Positions 51,851 to 61,830 are shown, numbered from the stretch's first letter. The stretch: DNA of 64,000 nt from an uncultured Anaerotignum sp. (GCF_934277605.1 NZ_CAKQVD010000001.1:1-64000); one strand, 5' to 3'. The notes: generated by a model not told the origin, from the letters alone. Made by a program: numbers and translations.

Positions 51851-53173
51851 ATGAAAAAACGTGATTCTTTTACAAACAGGCTCGGGTTCATCCTCGCTTG
51901 CGTCGGCTCTGCGGTAGGCATGGGCAACCTCTGGATGTTCCCCACCAGAGTCTCCCTTTATGGCGGCGGCTCCTTTCTGATTCCCTATTTCATCTTCGTG
52001 GTGCTAATTGGTGCCACAGGTGTCATCGGGGAAATGGCATTCGGGCGTGCGGCACGCTCCGGCCCTGTCAACGCCTTCGGCATGGCTCTGGAAAGCAGAG
52101 GCAAGCGTAAGCTGGGGGAGGCCTTGGGGCTGATTCCCATGGTCGGTGCCTTGGCAATGGCAATCGGCTATACCGTTGTCATGGGTTGGATTCTGAAATA
52201 CGCCGTCGGCACCCTCACAGGCGCAACCCTCGCCCCTACGGATGTCGATTCCTATGCGGCGGCATTTGGCGGCATGGCAAGCGCCTTCGGCAATAACGGC
52301 TGGCAAATCGGCGCTCTGCTCATTTGTATGCTGATTACCATGATGGGCATTGGGCAGGGCATTGAAAAGGCAAACAAAATTATGATGCCGCTGTTCTTCC
52401 TGCTTTTTGTCGGGCTTGGCATTTATATCCTTTTGCAGCCCGGTGCGGCAGAGGGCTATCGCTATATCTTCCGTGTTGACTCCGCTCAACTGAAAAACCC
52501 TATGACATGGATTTATGCACTCGGTCAGGCGTTCTTCTCCCTCTCCATCGCAGGCAACGGCACAATTATTTACGGCTCTTACCTCTCCGATGCAGAGAAT
52601 ATCCCCGCCTCCGCGGCAAGGGTTGCCTTCTTCGATACCTTGGCAGCCTGCCTTGCGGCTCTGGTCATCATTCCTGCCATGGCAACCACAGGCTCTCAGC
52701 TTGATCAAGGCGGCCCCGGGCTGATGTTCATTTTCCTGCCAAATCTGTTCCGCAGTATGCCGGGCGGCTCTGTCTTTGCCATCATCTTCTTTGTGGCAGT
52801 GCTGTTCGCAGGGATGACCTCTCTGCTCAATCTCTATGAAACGCCCATCGCAACCCTGCAAGAAAAATTCAACTTTGCCCGTGTGCCTGCCTGCCTCACC
52901 ATCGGCATTATCGGCACCGTTGTTTCCATCTGTATCCAGGGCATTGTTTCCGGTTGGATGGATGTGCTGTCCATCTATATCTGTCCCCTCGGGGCAGGCT
53001 TGGCGGCAATCATGTTCTTCTGGCTCTGCAAGCGTGATTTTGTGGAAGCCGAAGTAAATAAGGGGCGAGAAAAACCGCTTTTCCCTTGGTTCTATCCCCT
53101 TTGTAAATTCGTCCTCTGCCCCGTCTGCGTGCTTGTTTTGATTCTCGGCGCAATGAACGGCGGCATCGGCTAA
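51851..53173 (+). CDS. Sodium-dependent transporter, neurotransmitter:sodium symporter family
   Basis: This 440-residue polytopic protein has the NSS/SNF signatures: FTNRLGFILACVGSAVGMGN and LWMFPTRVSLYGGGSFLIPY in the first helix pair, then FVVLIGATGVIGEMAFGR, and FFSLSIAGNGTIIYGSYLS in helix 6. It is similar in length to the short 11-helix bacterial members such as MhsT and Tyt1. These use Na+ to import amino acids; the substrate here is not known. Na+ dependence fits the Mrp-like antiporter elsewhere in the window. The ribosome site is AAAGGAGAAATTT. Longer frames upstream have no start site. Confidence 0.9.
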   Translation: MKKRDSFTNRLGFILACVGSAVGMGNLWMFPTRVSLYGGGSFLIPYFIFVVLIGATGVIGEMAFGRAARSGPVNAFGMALESRGKRKLGEALGLIPMVGALAMAIGYTVVMGWILKYAVGTLTGATLAPTDVDSYAAAFGGMASAFGNNGWQIGALLICMLITMMGIGQGIEKANKIMMPLFFLLFVGLGIYILLQPGAAEGYRYIFRVDSAQLKNPMTWIYALGQAFFSLSIAGNGTIIYGSYLSDAENIPASAARVAFFDTLAACLAALVIIPAMATTGSQLDQGGPGLMFIFLPNLFRSMPGGSVFAIIFFVAVLFAGMTSLLNLYETPIATLQEKFNFARVPACLTIGIIGTVVSICIQGIVSGWMDVLSIYICPLGAGLAAIMFFWLCKRDFVEAEVNKGREKPLFPWFYPLCKFVLCPVCVLVLILGAMNGGIG

Positions 53174-53178
53174 GCAAG

Positions 53179-53224
53179 AAAAAGCCCTACTGTAAGCGGA
53201 GATTACTTACAGTAAGGCTTTTTT
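53179..53224. terminator. Bidirectional terminator between NSS gene and queA
   Basis: AAAGCCCTACTGTAAG and CTTACAGTAAGGCTTTTTT form a 15- to 16-bp stem with one mismatch. A/T tracts on both sides serve both convergent genes. Confidence 0.9.
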
Positions 53225-53232
53225 ATTGCTCC

Positions 53233-54267
53233 TTATTCCTTTGCAAGAAACAGGCACGCATCCCCGAAGCTAAAGAAACGATACCGCTCCCGCACCGCCT
53301 CGGCGTAGCTTTCCATAACCAAATCCTTCCCCATCAGCGCAGAAACCAGCATAATCAGTGTGGATTCCGGCAGATGAAAATTTGTCACAAGGCAATCCAC
53401 CGCCTTGAAGGTGTAGCCGGGATAAATAAAAATCTTCGTCCAGCCGCTTTTGGGCTGAATCACGCCGTTTTCATCCGTAACGGATTCCAATGTTCTTGTG
53501 CTTGTTGTGCCAACCGCAATAATCCGTCCGCCGTTTTCCTTCGCCTCATTTATAATGGCAGCCTGCTCCGGCTCCACCACATAATACTCCGAATGCATTT
53601 CATGCTCCAGCACATCCTCCACCTTCACGGGACGGAAGGTGCCAAGCCCAACATGCAGGGTAACATGGGCGATTTTCACACCCATTTCCTCAATTTCCTT
53701 TAATAATTCGGGCGTAAAATGCAGCCCCGCCGTGGGTGCCGCCGCAGAGCCGTCATGCTCCGCATAAACGGTCTGATAACGGTTTTTGTCCTCCAGCTTA
53801 TGCGTAATGTAGGGGGGCAGGGGCATTTCTCCCAGCTCCTCCAGAATATTTTCAAACACACCCGTATATTCAAATTTGATAATACGGTTGCCGCCCTCAA
53901 TGACCTCCAAAACCTCCGCAATCAGCTTGCCGCCGCCGAAGGAAATGCGGTCGCCGGGGCGTGCCTTTTTCCCGGGGCGCACCAAAACCTCCCAGGTGTC
54001 CATGTCCCTTCTCACCAAAAGGAGAACCTCAATGGCTGCACCTGTGCCGACTCTTTCGCCATATAATCTGGCAGGCAGCACCCTTGTGTTGTTGATAACC
54101 AAGCAGTCGCCCGCCCGCAGATATTCCTTAATCTCCCGAAAATGCCGATGCTCACGCTCTCCGCTGTCCTTATGCACCACCATCAAGCGGCTGGAGGCCC
54201 TGTCCTGCAAAGGCTCCTGTGCAATCAGCTCCTCTGGCAAATCAAAGTAAAAATCACTTGTTTTCAT
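53233..54267 (-). CDS. queA: tRNA S-adenosylmethionine:ribosyltransferase-isomerase
   Basis: QueA moves the ribosyl part of SAM to 7-aminomethyl-7-deazaguanine in tRNA, the next-to-last step of queuosine synthesis. The 344-residue protein begins [20 protein letters not shown], with [40 protein letters not shown], and [20 protein letters not shown] and [20 protein letters not shown]. It is the last gene of the spoIID-like operon, 12 bases after a small unknown gene. No other queuosine genes are in the window. Confidence 0.96.
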   Translation of the reverse strand: MKTSDFYFDLPEELIAQEPLQDRASSRLMVVHKDSGEREHRHFREIKEYLRAGDCLVINNTRVLPARLYGERVGTGAAIEVLLLVRRDMDTWEVLVRPGKKARPGDRISFGGGKLIAEVLEVIEGGNRIIKFEYTGVFENILEELGEMPLPPYITHKLEDKNRYQTVYAEHDGSAAAPTAGLHFTPELLKEIEEMGVKIAHVTLHVGLGTFRPVKVEDVLEHEMHSEYYVVEPEQAAIINEAKENGGRIIAVGTTSTRTLESVTDENGVIQPKSGWTKIFIYPGYTFKAVDCLVTNFHLPESTLIMLVSALMGKDLVMESYAEAVRERYRFFSFGDACLFLAKE

Positions 54268-54279
54268 TCTGTTTCCTCT

Positions 54280-54549
54280 TTATCTTCTCAACATATAATC
54301 CGCAGCATATTTTTCGCCGAAAATCTTCAGCATTTCCTTGCGATACATCCGCATGGAATCATCCGGCAGATAATCAAACCCTTCAATGTCGTAATCATGC
54401 AGCACATACCGCTCCTCCATATCCTGCGAATTGATGACAACCTCAGGATCTGTTACCTTGCGGAAAATGCTTATAATCTCGCACTCCGGATCGGAAATGA
54501 CACGCATGATTTGCAGAATTTCATCATCCTTGAGTCTTTTTACATACAT
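54280..54549 (-). CDS. Small protein of unknown function, paralog of its neighbour (89 aa)
   Basis: This 89-residue soluble, acidic protein has no signal peptide or membrane helix. It reads MYVKRLKDDEILQIMRVISD, then YVLHDYDIEGFDYLPDD, MRMYRKEMLKIFGEKYAADY. The next gene upstream (54563-54865) has the same layout: a start with L..[DE][EQ]I..[IV]M.VISD, a middle Y.LHDY.I.G, and an end Y[RK]..M...FGE.Y...Y[LM]. The two are therefore tandem duplicates. No known domain was recognised. It lies in the spoIID-queA operon. Ribosome site: a GGGGGAACGGGCT region ahead of ATG. Confidence 0.75.
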   Translation of the reverse strand: MYVKRLKDDEILQIMRVISDPECEIISIFRKVTDPEVVINSQDMEERYVLHDYDIEGFDYLPDDSMRMYRKEMLKIFGEKYAADYMLRR

Positions 54550-54562
54550 AGCCCGTTCCCCC

Positions 54563-54865
54563 TTAATATTCCATCAGATATTTCACAACATACGGCTCGC
54601 CGAACCATTCATACATCATTTTTCTGTAAATATAATCGGAGCCTGCACCCGCACGGTTTTTCCCCTTTATGAAATAATCATGGAGCTGATAGGTTTCGAT
54701 ATCCTCTTGGAATTTCGCCGTAACCTCCGGCACAGCAGAAACCGCAATCGCATCCTCAAAGCTTTTATCATAGGTGCGAATTTTCAAAATCGTCAGTGCG
54801 CCGTCATCAGAAATCACATTCATAACCCTTCTGATTTGCTCCTCTGTCAGCTTTTCACAAAACAT
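54563..54865 (-). CDS. Small protein of unknown function, paralog of its neighbour (100 aa)
   Basis: This 100-residue soluble protein begins MFCEKLTEEQIRRVMNVISD and shares pattern with the 89-residue gene just downstream (YQLHDYFIKG; YIYRKMMYEWFGEPYVVKYL). It is about ten residues longer, with an insertion before the LHDY motif. The start was chosen for its GAAGGAGGCATAAGA ribosome site; a longer frame upstream overlaps the previous gene and lacks a site. The function is unknown. A regulatory or small binding role would be speculation. Confidence 0.75.
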   Translation of the reverse strand: MFCEKLTEEQIRRVMNVISDDGALTILKIRTYDKSFEDAIAVSAVPEVTAKFQEDIETYQLHDYFIKGKNRAGAGSDYIYRKMMYEWFGEPYVVKYLMEY

Positions 54866-54867
54866 TC

Positions 54868-55128
54868 TTATGCCTCCTTCGCCCAATCGGCTGCAATTTT
54901 CTCCCAAAGCTCCTGCTTGCCCACGCCGCACAGTGCCGCCTCCACGGCTGTCTCTGTCGGTGCAAGCCTGCGGTGCATGCCGCCACAGCGCAGTCCCTCA
55001 TCCAAAAACAGCCAAATCTCCGCTTCCGTCCGTTCTCCGTCCAAGCCCTGCTCGGAAAAAACAACCGTATTGCCCTTTTCATCCTGCCAACCCCTGCGGG
55101 AAAGCAAAAAGGCTCTAAACTCCTTCAT
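54868..55128 (-). CDS. Small protein of unknown function (86 aa)
   Basis: This 86-residue soluble protein begins MKEFRAFLLSRRGWQDEKGN and ends QELWEKIAADWAKEA. It has no signal or membrane helix and is not clearly related to the two downstream paralogs. The start has a GAGGGTTGATGTT site just after the spoIID-like stop (five-base gap), and the stop is two bases before the next start, so it is tightly packed in the operon. No family recognised. Confidence 0.65.
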   Translation of the reverse strand: MKEFRAFLLSRRGWQDEKGNTVVFSEQGLDGERTEAEIWLFLDEGLRCGGMHRRLAPTETAVEAALCGVGKQELWEKIAADWAKEA

Positions 55129-55132
55129 AACA

Positions 55133-56692
55133 TCAACCCTCAATCGTGATACCCGTATAATAATGGCAGAGGATTTCCTCATAATCATAGCCCTTTTGTG
55201 CCATTGCCTGTGCGCCCTTTTGGCTCAAGCCGACACCATGGCCGCTGCCCCTGCCGGAAAATACAAATTTCCCATTCTGCACTGTGCTGATGCTTACGGT
55301 ATATACCGCGTTGCTGTTCGCAGACGCCTGTGTCTGCTTTGCATCAACGTCAACCGAAAGCCGTTTGCCGTTCAAATAAGAAAGTGCACCCTCTGTCTTT
55401 GCAATAATGCCTTGGCTTGCCGCCGCAGATAATAAGCCGCTTCCTTGGCTCACTCCGCCGCCTGCCGCAGAGGCACCGCCCTTGCCGTTAATCGTAAACA
55501 TCTTGCTCGGCAGTGTGCCGCAGGCAGAGGAAAAATAGGTGCGGATGCTTTCCTTGTTCAAGGTTTTCACGCCGCTTGTGCCGATAATCTGCAGCTCCTG
55601 CACACGTCCGCCTTCGGAAATCTTGGTAATGCGGATATCCTCCGCTTTGCCAATGCCTGCCCCCTTCGCCTGCAAAAGTGCGGTCAAATCCGCCAAGGTC
55701 AGTGTTTTTGTCCAGCTGCTCTCGTCAAATTCGCCCACTTCCTTCACTGCACGCAGATAGGGAACCACCGTATTCCATACATTTTCGCTGTTTTCGGTAT
55801 AGCCGCCTGTGGAGGCAGAGAACACCGCCTCAATGGGACTGCCTTGATAGCAGGCAACCTCGCCCGCTGTCTCATTCACTGCCGCTGTGGTGGCATCCGC
55901 CTCGTTGCTGTAGCCCTTGTAAACCTGGCAGGCCGTTGTGTCGCAAAGCTGATAGCCGCTGCCGCTGTGTGCGCCCAGCTTCGTCATGGCATAGGTTCTT
56001 GCCGCCACCGCCTGCGCCTTCAGTGCCTCTGCGTGATAGCTTCTCGGCATTTCCGATGGCACCACGCCATATAAATATTCCTCCAAACCGATAACATTCA
56101 CACCCGTCATGGTGCTTCCCTTCACGGAAAACGTCAGCATCCCACGGTAAGGCATGCTGTTCAGCTTAAAGGTATCGGCAGTATTGCCGCCCATCATCAC
56201 TGCCTCCTCCGGCACAAGCACAGGGGCCTCTCCGCCCGTAATCGCAACGCCTTCAAAGGAAACACGCCTTGCATTTTCATCTGCCGCAGCCTCCACCTCG
56301 GAAACAGAGGCATCCTTCACATAAACCGTCCAATCCCTGCCGCTGAGGTAGGCCGCATAGGCATCCAAGCCGTCTCGTTTCAGGTCCTTCGCCAGCTCCA
56401 GTGCCTCTGCACAGCTTCTTTCGCCGTCCACCGCAATGTAGTCCGCCACAGAGGGCTTTGCCGTAAATAAACCGTTTGAGGTAATCACGCCGCCCTCCCG
56501 AAAATCACTGTCTCTCTGCGTGCCGATGTGCAGCTCCCAAACGCCAATGCTCGCAGAGGATACATTTTTGCAAACGGATTCCAGCCCAACACGCACCGTC
56601 TCCGGCACCGTATATGCCATTGCCTCCACAGGTGCCGCAGTCAAAAGCAGTGCGCACGCCAAAATGGAAACAAGTGTCCTTTTTCCTTTCAT
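55133..56692 (-). CDS. SpoIID/LytB-domain secreted protein
   Basis: This 519-residue exported protein has a signal peptide (KRTLVSILACALLLTAAPVE), a SPOR-like region (about 75-140, VADYIAVDGERSCAEALELA), and a C-terminal SpoIID/LytB domain with EEYLYGVVPSEMPRSYHAEA, LKAQAVAARTYAMTKLG, AVFSASTGGYTENSENVW and VPYLRAVKE. SpoIID is a lytic transglycosylase that removes stem-less peptidoglycan during engulfment; in SpoIID the catalytic Glu lies in the SEMP motif, present here. Because of the extra N-terminal region and context it may be a vegetative paralog rather than the true SpoIID. It heads the operon ending in queA. The start has a CAGGAGGGATTGTTT site. Confidence 0.85.
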   Translation of the reverse strand: MKGKRTLVSILACALLLTAAPVEAMAYTVPETVRVGLESVCKNVSSASIGVWELHIGTQRDSDFREGGVITSNGLFTAKPSVADYIAVDGERSCAEALELAKDLKRDGLDAYAAYLSGRDWTVYVKDASVSEVEAAADENARRVSFEGVAITGGEAPVLVPEEAVMMGGNTADTFKLNSMPYRGMLTFSVKGSTMTGVNVIGLEEYLYGVVPSEMPRSYHAEALKAQAVAARTYAMTKLGAHSGSGYQLCDTTACQVYKGYSNEADATTAAVNETAGEVACYQGSPIEAVFSASTGGYTENSENVWNTVVPYLRAVKEVGEFDESSWTKTLTLADLTALLQAKGAGIGKAEDIRITKISEGGRVQELQIIGTSGVKTLNKESIRTYFSSACGTLPSKMFTINGKGGASAAGGGVSQGSGLLSAAASQGIIAKTEGALSYLNGKRLSVDVDAKQTQASANSNAVYTVSISTVQNGKFVFSGRGSGHGVGLSQKGAQAMAQKGYDYEEILCHYYTGITIEG

Positions 56693-56738
56693 AAACAATC
56701 CCTCCTGTTTTTTTGGAGATTTCATGTGCTATCGTTTT

Positions 56739-56747
56739 ATTATAGCA
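56739..56747 (-). promoter_or_regulatory. Extended -10 of the spoIID-like operon
   Basis: On the minus strand TGCTATAAT: a perfect -10 with the TG extension, about 50 bases before the start codon. No clear -35. Confidence 0.55.
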
Positions 56748-56823
56748 TACCTTTTTCTTTTCTTACAGTGCTAATTCCATTTTCCGTTTCCAAAAATTTT
56801 TTAAAAAAATCAAAAATTATGTA

Positions 56824-56852
56824 TTGACAAAAAAACATTTTCGTGCTTAAAT
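56824..56852 (+). promoter_or_regulatory. Promoter of the leuACDB operon
   Basis: TTGACA, 17 bases, TTAAAT, just before the T-box leader. Confidence 0.8.
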
Positions 56853-56879
56853 TGTATTCATTCAAATACAAGCAAACAA

Positions 56880-57150
56880 ACACAAGGATGAGGAGTAGTA
56901 GAACCTTCGGAGGTTTTCAGAGAGTCTGCGGTCGGTGTGAGCAGATAACGGAAGAATGTTTGAACTGGCCTCGGAGTGATTCGCTGAACACATCGCAGTA
57001 GGCGCAATCGGCAAGTCGGCCGTTACCCCGACAGGATATTGGAAAATGTATCTGGAAAAGCGTATTCCCTTTCGGAATAAATAAGAGTGGTACCGCGGAG
57101 GTTTCCGGCCTTTCGTCTCTTCAAAGGAGATGAAGGGCTTTTTCTTTTGC
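56880..57150 (+). promoter_or_regulatory. T-box riboswitch, Leu specifier (CUG)
   Basis: The leader has an AGTA/AGAGAG stem I with TTTTCAGAGAGTCTGCGGTC, and the specifier region TTGAACTGGCCTCGGAGTGA, where the triplet aligned with the Phe specifier of the other T-box is CTG (56966-56968). The T-box is AAGAGTGGTACCGCGG (57082-57097). The terminator is GGCCTTTCGTCTC/GAGATGAAGGGCT followed by TTTTTC (57107-57144). Leu codon CUG fits the leucine biosynthesis genes that follow. Confidence 0.92.
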
Positions 57151-57241
57151 TCTCCACCCTTTTCATCCAAGCATACAAATGAACCAAAGATAAAACGAAT
57201 CAAACACAAAGGAATCTTTAAGCTTTAAGGAGGAACAACCA

Positions 57242-58900
57242 ATGATGAACTACACAAAATACAGACCCTATCCCACAATGCAAATGCCCAACCGCAAATG
57301 GCCCGGCAACACCATCACAAAGGCACCCGTTTGGTGCAGCGTAGATATGCGTGATGGCAATCAGTCCTTGGAAATCCCCATGAATCTGCCCGAAAAGCTG
57401 AAATTCTTTCAGTTTTTGGTGGATACCGGATTTAAGGAAATCGAAATCGGCTTTCCTGCCGCAAGCGATACGGAATTTGAATTTGCAAGATGTCTGATTG
57501 AAAATAATCTGATTCCCGAGGATGTTACCGTGCAGGTGCTCACACAGAGCAGACCGCACATCATCCATAAAACCTTTGAAGCGCTGAAGGGTGCGAAAAA
57601 AGCAATCGTCCATCTGTATAACTCCACCTCCACACTGCAAAGAGAGGTTGTGTTCGGCAATTCCATGCAGGAAACCATTGCCTTGGCGGTTGCGGGTGCA
57701 AAGCAGGTAAAGGAGGAGGCGGCAGCCATCCCCGAAACAGAGTTTTTCTTTGAATATTCTCCCGAAAGCTTCACAGGCACAGAAATGCCCTTTGCCGTTG
57801 AAATCTGCAATGCCGTTTTGGATGTTTGGCAGCCCACCCCCACACATAAGGCAATCATCAACCTGCCCTCCACTGTGGAAATGGCAACCCCCAACATCTA
57901 TGCAGACCAGATTGAATATTGCTGTGAAAATCTGAAATACAGAGACAGCATTTTCGTCAGCCTGCACGCTCACAATGACCGTGGCACAGCCGTAGCCGCA
58001 ACCGAGCTGGCAATGCTCGCAGGGGCGGATCGTGTCGAGGGTACACTGTTCGGCAATGGCGAAAGAACCGGCAACACCGATATTATGAACGTGGCAATGA
58101 ACCTCTTTTCTCAGGGCATTGATCCCGAGCTGGATTTCAGCCACATTGATGAAGCCGTAAAAATCTATGAGCAATCCACAAGAATGAGCGTCTCCCCCAG
58201 ACATCCCTATGCAGGCTCCTTGGTCTATACTGCCTTCTCCGGCTCCCATCAGGATGCCATCCGCAAGGGCATGGAGGCAATGAAGCAGCATCCGGAGCGT
58301 TGGGAGGTGCCCTATCTGCCCATCGATCCTATGGATGTCGGCAGAAACTACGATCCCATCGTGCGTATCAACAGCCAGAGCGGCAAGGGCGGCGTTGCCT
58401 TCGTTCTGGAGCAAAACTTCGGTCTTTATCTGCCAAAGGCATTCCAGCAGGATTTCAGCACCGTAACCACAGGCATGAGCGACAGACAGCATAAGGACTT
58501 AACGCCCGCAGATATCTATGAAGCCTTCGTCGACCATTATGTAGACGGCAGAGCCCCTCTGGAGCTGGTTGCCTATAAGGAAATCGCAATGAAAAACCAT
58601 GAGGATGTTGCCATCGAGGCACAGTGCAATTATAACGGCAAGCCCATCACGCTGACAGGCACAGGCAACGGTATCATTTCCGCTCTCTGCCACGCCATCG
58701 AGGATAACTTCCACATCGTCATCGAGGTTGTGGATTATAGAGAGCATTCCATGTCCCACGGCACAAAATCCAGAGCAATTTCCTATATCCAGATTGCAGA
58801 TAATGAAGGCGGTATGTACTTCGGTGCAGGCACCTCCAGCAATATCACAAAATCCGGTCTGCGTGCGGTGGTCAGCACAACCAACAAAATTCTGGGCTAA
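57242..58900 (+). CDS. leuA: 2-isopropylmalate synthase
   Basis: LeuA condenses acetyl-CoA with 2-ketoisovalerate, the first step of leucine synthesis. The 552-residue protein is the long LeuA type 2 form: it begins YTKYRPYPTMQMPNRKWPGN, with APVWCSVDMRDGNQSLEIPM, SLHAHNDRGTAVAATELAML (metal His-x-His) and VEGTLFGNGERTGNTDIMNV. The last 120 residues form the leucine-sensing regulatory domain. The first of two adjacent ATGs is used because AAGGAGGAACAACC is well placed. It is under the Leu T-box and may also be feedback-inhibited by leucine. Confidence 0.96.
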   Translation: MMNYTKYRPYPTMQMPNRKWPGNTITKAPVWCSVDMRDGNQSLEIPMNLPEKLKFFQFLVDTGFKEIEIGFPAASDTEFEFARCLIENNLIPEDVTVQVLTQSRPHIIHKTFEALKGAKKAIVHLYNSTSTLQREVVFGNSMQETIALAVAGAKQVKEEAAAIPETEFFFEYSPESFTGTEMPFAVEICNAVLDVWQPTPTHKAIINLPSTVEMATPNIYADQIEYCCENLKYRDSIFVSLHAHNDRGTAVAATELAMLAGADRVEGTLFGNGERTGNTDIMNVAMNLFSQGIDPELDFSHIDEAVKIYEQSTRMSVSPRHPYAGSLVYTAFSGSHQDAIRKGMEAMKQHPERWEVPYLPIDPMDVGRNYDPIVRINSQSGKGGVAFVLEQNFGLYLPKAFQQDFSTVTTGMSDRQHKDLTPADIYEAFVDHYVDGRAPLELVAYKEIAMKNHEDVAIEAQCNYNGKPITLTGTGNGIISALCHAIEDNFHIVIEVVDYREHSMSHGTKSRAISYIQIADNEGGMYFGAGTSSNITKSGLRAVVSTTNKILG

Positions 58901-58962
58901 AAAAAGCATAACAAAACAAATGATACAAAACGGATACAAAGATAAACGGAGGAAAAAACATC

Positions 58963-60240
58963 ATGGGAATGACAATGACACAAAAAATTCTTGCGGCCCA
59001 TGCGGGAGAAGCAAGTGTTAAGGCAGGGCAGCTCATCCAGGCAAAGCTGGATGTGGTAATGGGGAACGATATCACCACCGCCGTTGCTCTGAAGGAATTT
59101 CAAAAAACAGGCGCAAAAAAGGTCTTTGATGAAGAAAAGGTCGTTATCGTTTTAGACCACTTCACACCCAATAAGGATATCAAGGCGGCAGAGCAGTGCA
59201 AGGCGTGCCGCACCTTCGCCTATGATATGTCGGTAAAAAACTTCTTCGATGTCGGACAGATGGGGATTGAACACGCCCTTCTGCCCGAAAAGGGCATCGT
59301 TGTACCCGGTCAGGTCATCATCGGTGCCGATTCGCACACCTGCACCTATGGCGCATTGGGTGCCTTCTCCACAGGCATCGGCAGCACCGATATGGCAATC
59401 GGCATGGCAACCGGCGAGGCTTGGTTCAAGGTGCCCGCCGCCATCCAATTCGTGCTGACCGGCAAGCCTGCCAAATGGGTCAGCGGCAAGGATATCATCC
59501 TGCATATCATCGGCATGATTGGCGTGGATGGTGCGTTGTATCGCAGCATGGAATTTGTCGGCGACGGCATACAATATCTGACGATGGATGACCGCTTCTC
59601 CATGGCAAATATGGCAATCGAGGCAGGCGCAAAAAACGGCATTTTCCCCGTAGATGAAAAAACAATGGAATATGTAAAGGAACACTCCACAAAGGAGCCT
59701 GTCATTTATGAAGCAGATCCCGATGCGGAATATGAAGCGGTCTATACCATCGACTTAAGCAAATTAAGACCAACCGTTGCCTTCCCCCATCTGCCCGAAA
59801 ACACCAAAACCATTGATGAAGCAGATAAAATTGCCATTGATCAGGTTGTCATCGGCTCCTGCACCAACGGCAGATTGAATGATATGAAAATTGCGGCGGA
59901 AATTCTCAGAGGCAAGCAGGTGCATCCCAAGGTACGCACCATCGTCATCCCTGCCACACAGCAGATTTATCTGGATTGCATCCGTCTGGGCTATGTGGAG
60001 GATATCGTAAAAGCAGGTGCCATCTTCAGCACCCCCACCTGCGGCCCCTGTCTTGGCGGTCACATGGGAATTCTGGCGGCAGGCGAGCGCTGTGTCTCCA
60101 CAACCAACAGAAACTTTGTCGGCAGAATGGGGCATACGGAAAGCGAGGTCTATCTGGCAAGCCCCGCAGTTGCGGCAGCCTCTGCCATCGCAGGCTATAT
60201 CGCAGATCCCGAAAAAATTGCAGGAGGTATGAACGAATGA
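58963..60240 (+). CDS. leuC: 3-isopropylmalate dehydratase large subunit
   Basis: LeuC with LeuD isomerises 2- to 3-isopropylmalate. The 425-residue protein is of the shorter HacA-like group: [20 protein letters not shown] at the start, [20 protein letters not shown], then the Fe-S ligands in [20 protein letters not shown] and [40 protein letters not shown] closes the motif set. It follows leuA by 62 bases and overlaps leuD in ATGA, matching one-to-one subunit production. Ribosome site: CGGAGGAAAAAACATC. Confidence 0.96.
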   Translation: MGMTMTQKILAAHAGEASVKAGQLIQAKLDVVMGNDITTAVALKEFQKTGAKKVFDEEKVVIVLDHFTPNKDIKAAEQCKACRTFAYDMSVKNFFDVGQMGIEHALLPEKGIVVPGQVIIGADSHTCTYGALGAFSTGIGSTDMAIGMATGEAWFKVPAAIQFVLTGKPAKWVSGKDIILHIIGMIGVDGALYRSMEFVGDGIQYLTMDDRFSMANMAIEAGAKNGIFPVDEKTMEYVKEHSTKEPVIYEADPDAEYEAVYTIDLSKLRPTVAFPHLPENTKTIDEADKIAIDQVVIGSCTNGRLNDMKIAAEILRGKQVHPKVRTIVIPATQQIYLDCIRLGYVEDIVKAGAIFSTPTCGPCLGGHMGILAAGERCVSTTNRNFVGRMGHTESEVYLASPAVAAASAIAGYIADPEKIAGGMNE

Positions 60241-60734
60241 AAACAGCAAAAGGTAAGGTCTTTAAATATGGAGATAACGTTGATACAGACGTAATCATTC
60301 CCGCAAGATATCTGAACGTCTCCGGCGGCGAGGAGCTGGCAAAATACTGCATGATTGATATTGATGCAGATTTCGTAAATAACGTAAAAAAAGGCGACAT
60401 TATCGTAGCCACAAAGAATTTCGGCTGCGGCTCCTCTCGGGAGCATGCCCCCTTGGCAATCAAGTGTGCAGGCATTTCCTGTGTCATTGCCTCCACCTTT
60501 GCCAGAATTTTCTACCGCAATGCCATCAATATCGGCTTGCCCATTCTGGAATGTGAGGAAGCCGCAAATGCCATCGAGGCAGGGGATATCGTTTCCGTGG
60601 ATTTCCAAACGGGTGTCATCACAAACGAAACCACGGGCAAAACCTATCAGGCAGAGCCATTCCCCGCCTTCATGCAGAAAATCATGGCAGCAGGCGGTCT
60701 GGTCGCATATACAAAGGAAAAAATCGAAGGTTAA
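60237..60734 (+). CDS. leuD: 3-isopropylmalate dehydratase small subunit
   Basis: The 165-residue LeuD is the swivelling domain that completes the LeuC active site. It begins [20 protein letters not shown] and continues PARYLN, then [20 protein letters not shown] and [20 protein letters not shown], all typical of the short archaeal/clostridial-type small subunit. The start lies inside the leuC end, with a CAGGAGGTATGAACGA site. It ends ten bases before leuB. Confidence 0.96.
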   Translation: MKTAKGKVFKYGDNVDTDVIIPARYLNVSGGEELAKYCMIDIDADFVNNVKKGDIIVATKNFGCGSSREHAPLAIKCAGISCVIASTFARIFYRNAINIGLPILECEEAANAIEAGDIVSVDFQTGVITNETTGKTYQAEPFPAFMQKIMAAGGLVAYTKEKIEG

Positions 60735-60744
60735 GGTGAAGAAA

Positions 60745-61830
60745 ATGGGTTCTTATCATATTACAATATTAAAGGGTGACGGCATTGGCCCCGCCATCGT
60801 TTCCGAAGCAATGAATGTTCTGTCCTGCATTGGCAAAAAATACGGTCACACCTTTCTCTATAACGAAAAATCGGTAGGCGGCTGTGCGTATGATTCCTTT
60901 GGCGAGCCGTTGCCTGCGGAAACCTTAGAGGCGTGCAAAAGCTGTGATGCCATCCTCTTGGGTGCGGTCGGCGGGCCAAAGTGGGATGCTCTGCCGGCAC
61001 ATCTCCGCCCCGAAGCAGGTGCTTTGCTGAAGCTGCGCAGCAGCCTTGGGCTGTATGCTAACCTCCGCCCTGCCATCATTCATAAAGCGTTGAGCGATGC
61101 AAGCCCCATCAAAAGCGAAATCATCGGCGATAGTCTGGATATTCTCGTTGTCAGAGAGCTGACCGGCGGCATTTATTTCGGCGAGCATGGCTATCGGGAG
61201 GGTAAGCATGGCGAGGAAGCGTATGATGTAGAGGCATATAGTGCATTTGAAATCAAGCGCATTGCCGTGCAGGCCTTTGAGGCCGCCATGAAGCGCAATA
61301 AGCATGTAACCAGCATTGATAAGGCAAATGTTCTGGAAAGCAGTAAGCTGTGGCGCAAAATCGTTACCGAGGTAGCCAAGGACTATCCCGAGGTAGCGTT
61401 AGACCATATGTATGTGGATAATGCCGCCATGCAGCTTGTGCGAAACCCCAAGCATTTTGATGTTATTGTAACCTCCAACATCTTCGGGGATATCATTTCC
61501 GATGAGGCAAGCCAGATTACAGGCTCCATCGGCATGCTCCCCTCCGCAAGCTTGGCAGATGGTGCCTTCGGGATGTATGAGCCCATTCACGGCTCCGCCC
61601 CCGATATCGCAGGCAAGGATATGGCAAACCCCATTGCAACCATCCTTTCCGCCGCCATGATGCTGAAGTTCTCCTTTGGTCTGCTGAAGGAATCGCAGGC
61701 GATTGAGACTGCTGTCACAAGGGTGCTAAATGCCGGCTATCGAACCCCCGATATTTATAGCGCAGGCACCCAAAAAATCGGCACAAAGGAAATGGGCAAG
61801 CGCATTTGCGATGCCATCATCAACGCATAA
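60745..61830 (+). CDS. leuB: 3-isopropylmalate dehydrogenase
   Basis: LeuB oxidises and decarboxylates 3-isopropylmalate with NAD+. The 361-residue protein begins [20 protein letters not shown], has [56 protein letters not shown], and the metal-binding [20 protein letters not shown] with [20 protein letters not shown]. Length is normal. AAGGTGAAG precedes the ATG; longer in-frame starts lie inside leuD. It is the last gene of the leuA-C-D-B operon. Confidence 0.96.
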   Translation: MGSYHITILKGDGIGPAIVSEAMNVLSCIGKKYGHTFLYNEKSVGGCAYDSFGEPLPAETLEACKSCDAILLGAVGGPKWDALPAHLRPEAGALLKLRSSLGLYANLRPAIIHKALSDASPIKSEIIGDSLDILVVRELTGGIYFGEHGYREGKHGEEAYDVEAYSAFEIKRIAVQAFEAAMKRNKHVTSIDKANVLESSKLWRKIVTEVAKDYPEVALDHMYVDNAAMQLVRNPKHFDVIVTSNIFGDIISDEASQITGSIGMLPSASLADGAFGMYEPIHGSAPDIAGKDMANPIATILSAAMMLKFSFGLLKESQAIETAVTRVLNAGYRTPDIYSAGTQKIGTKEMGKRICDAIINA

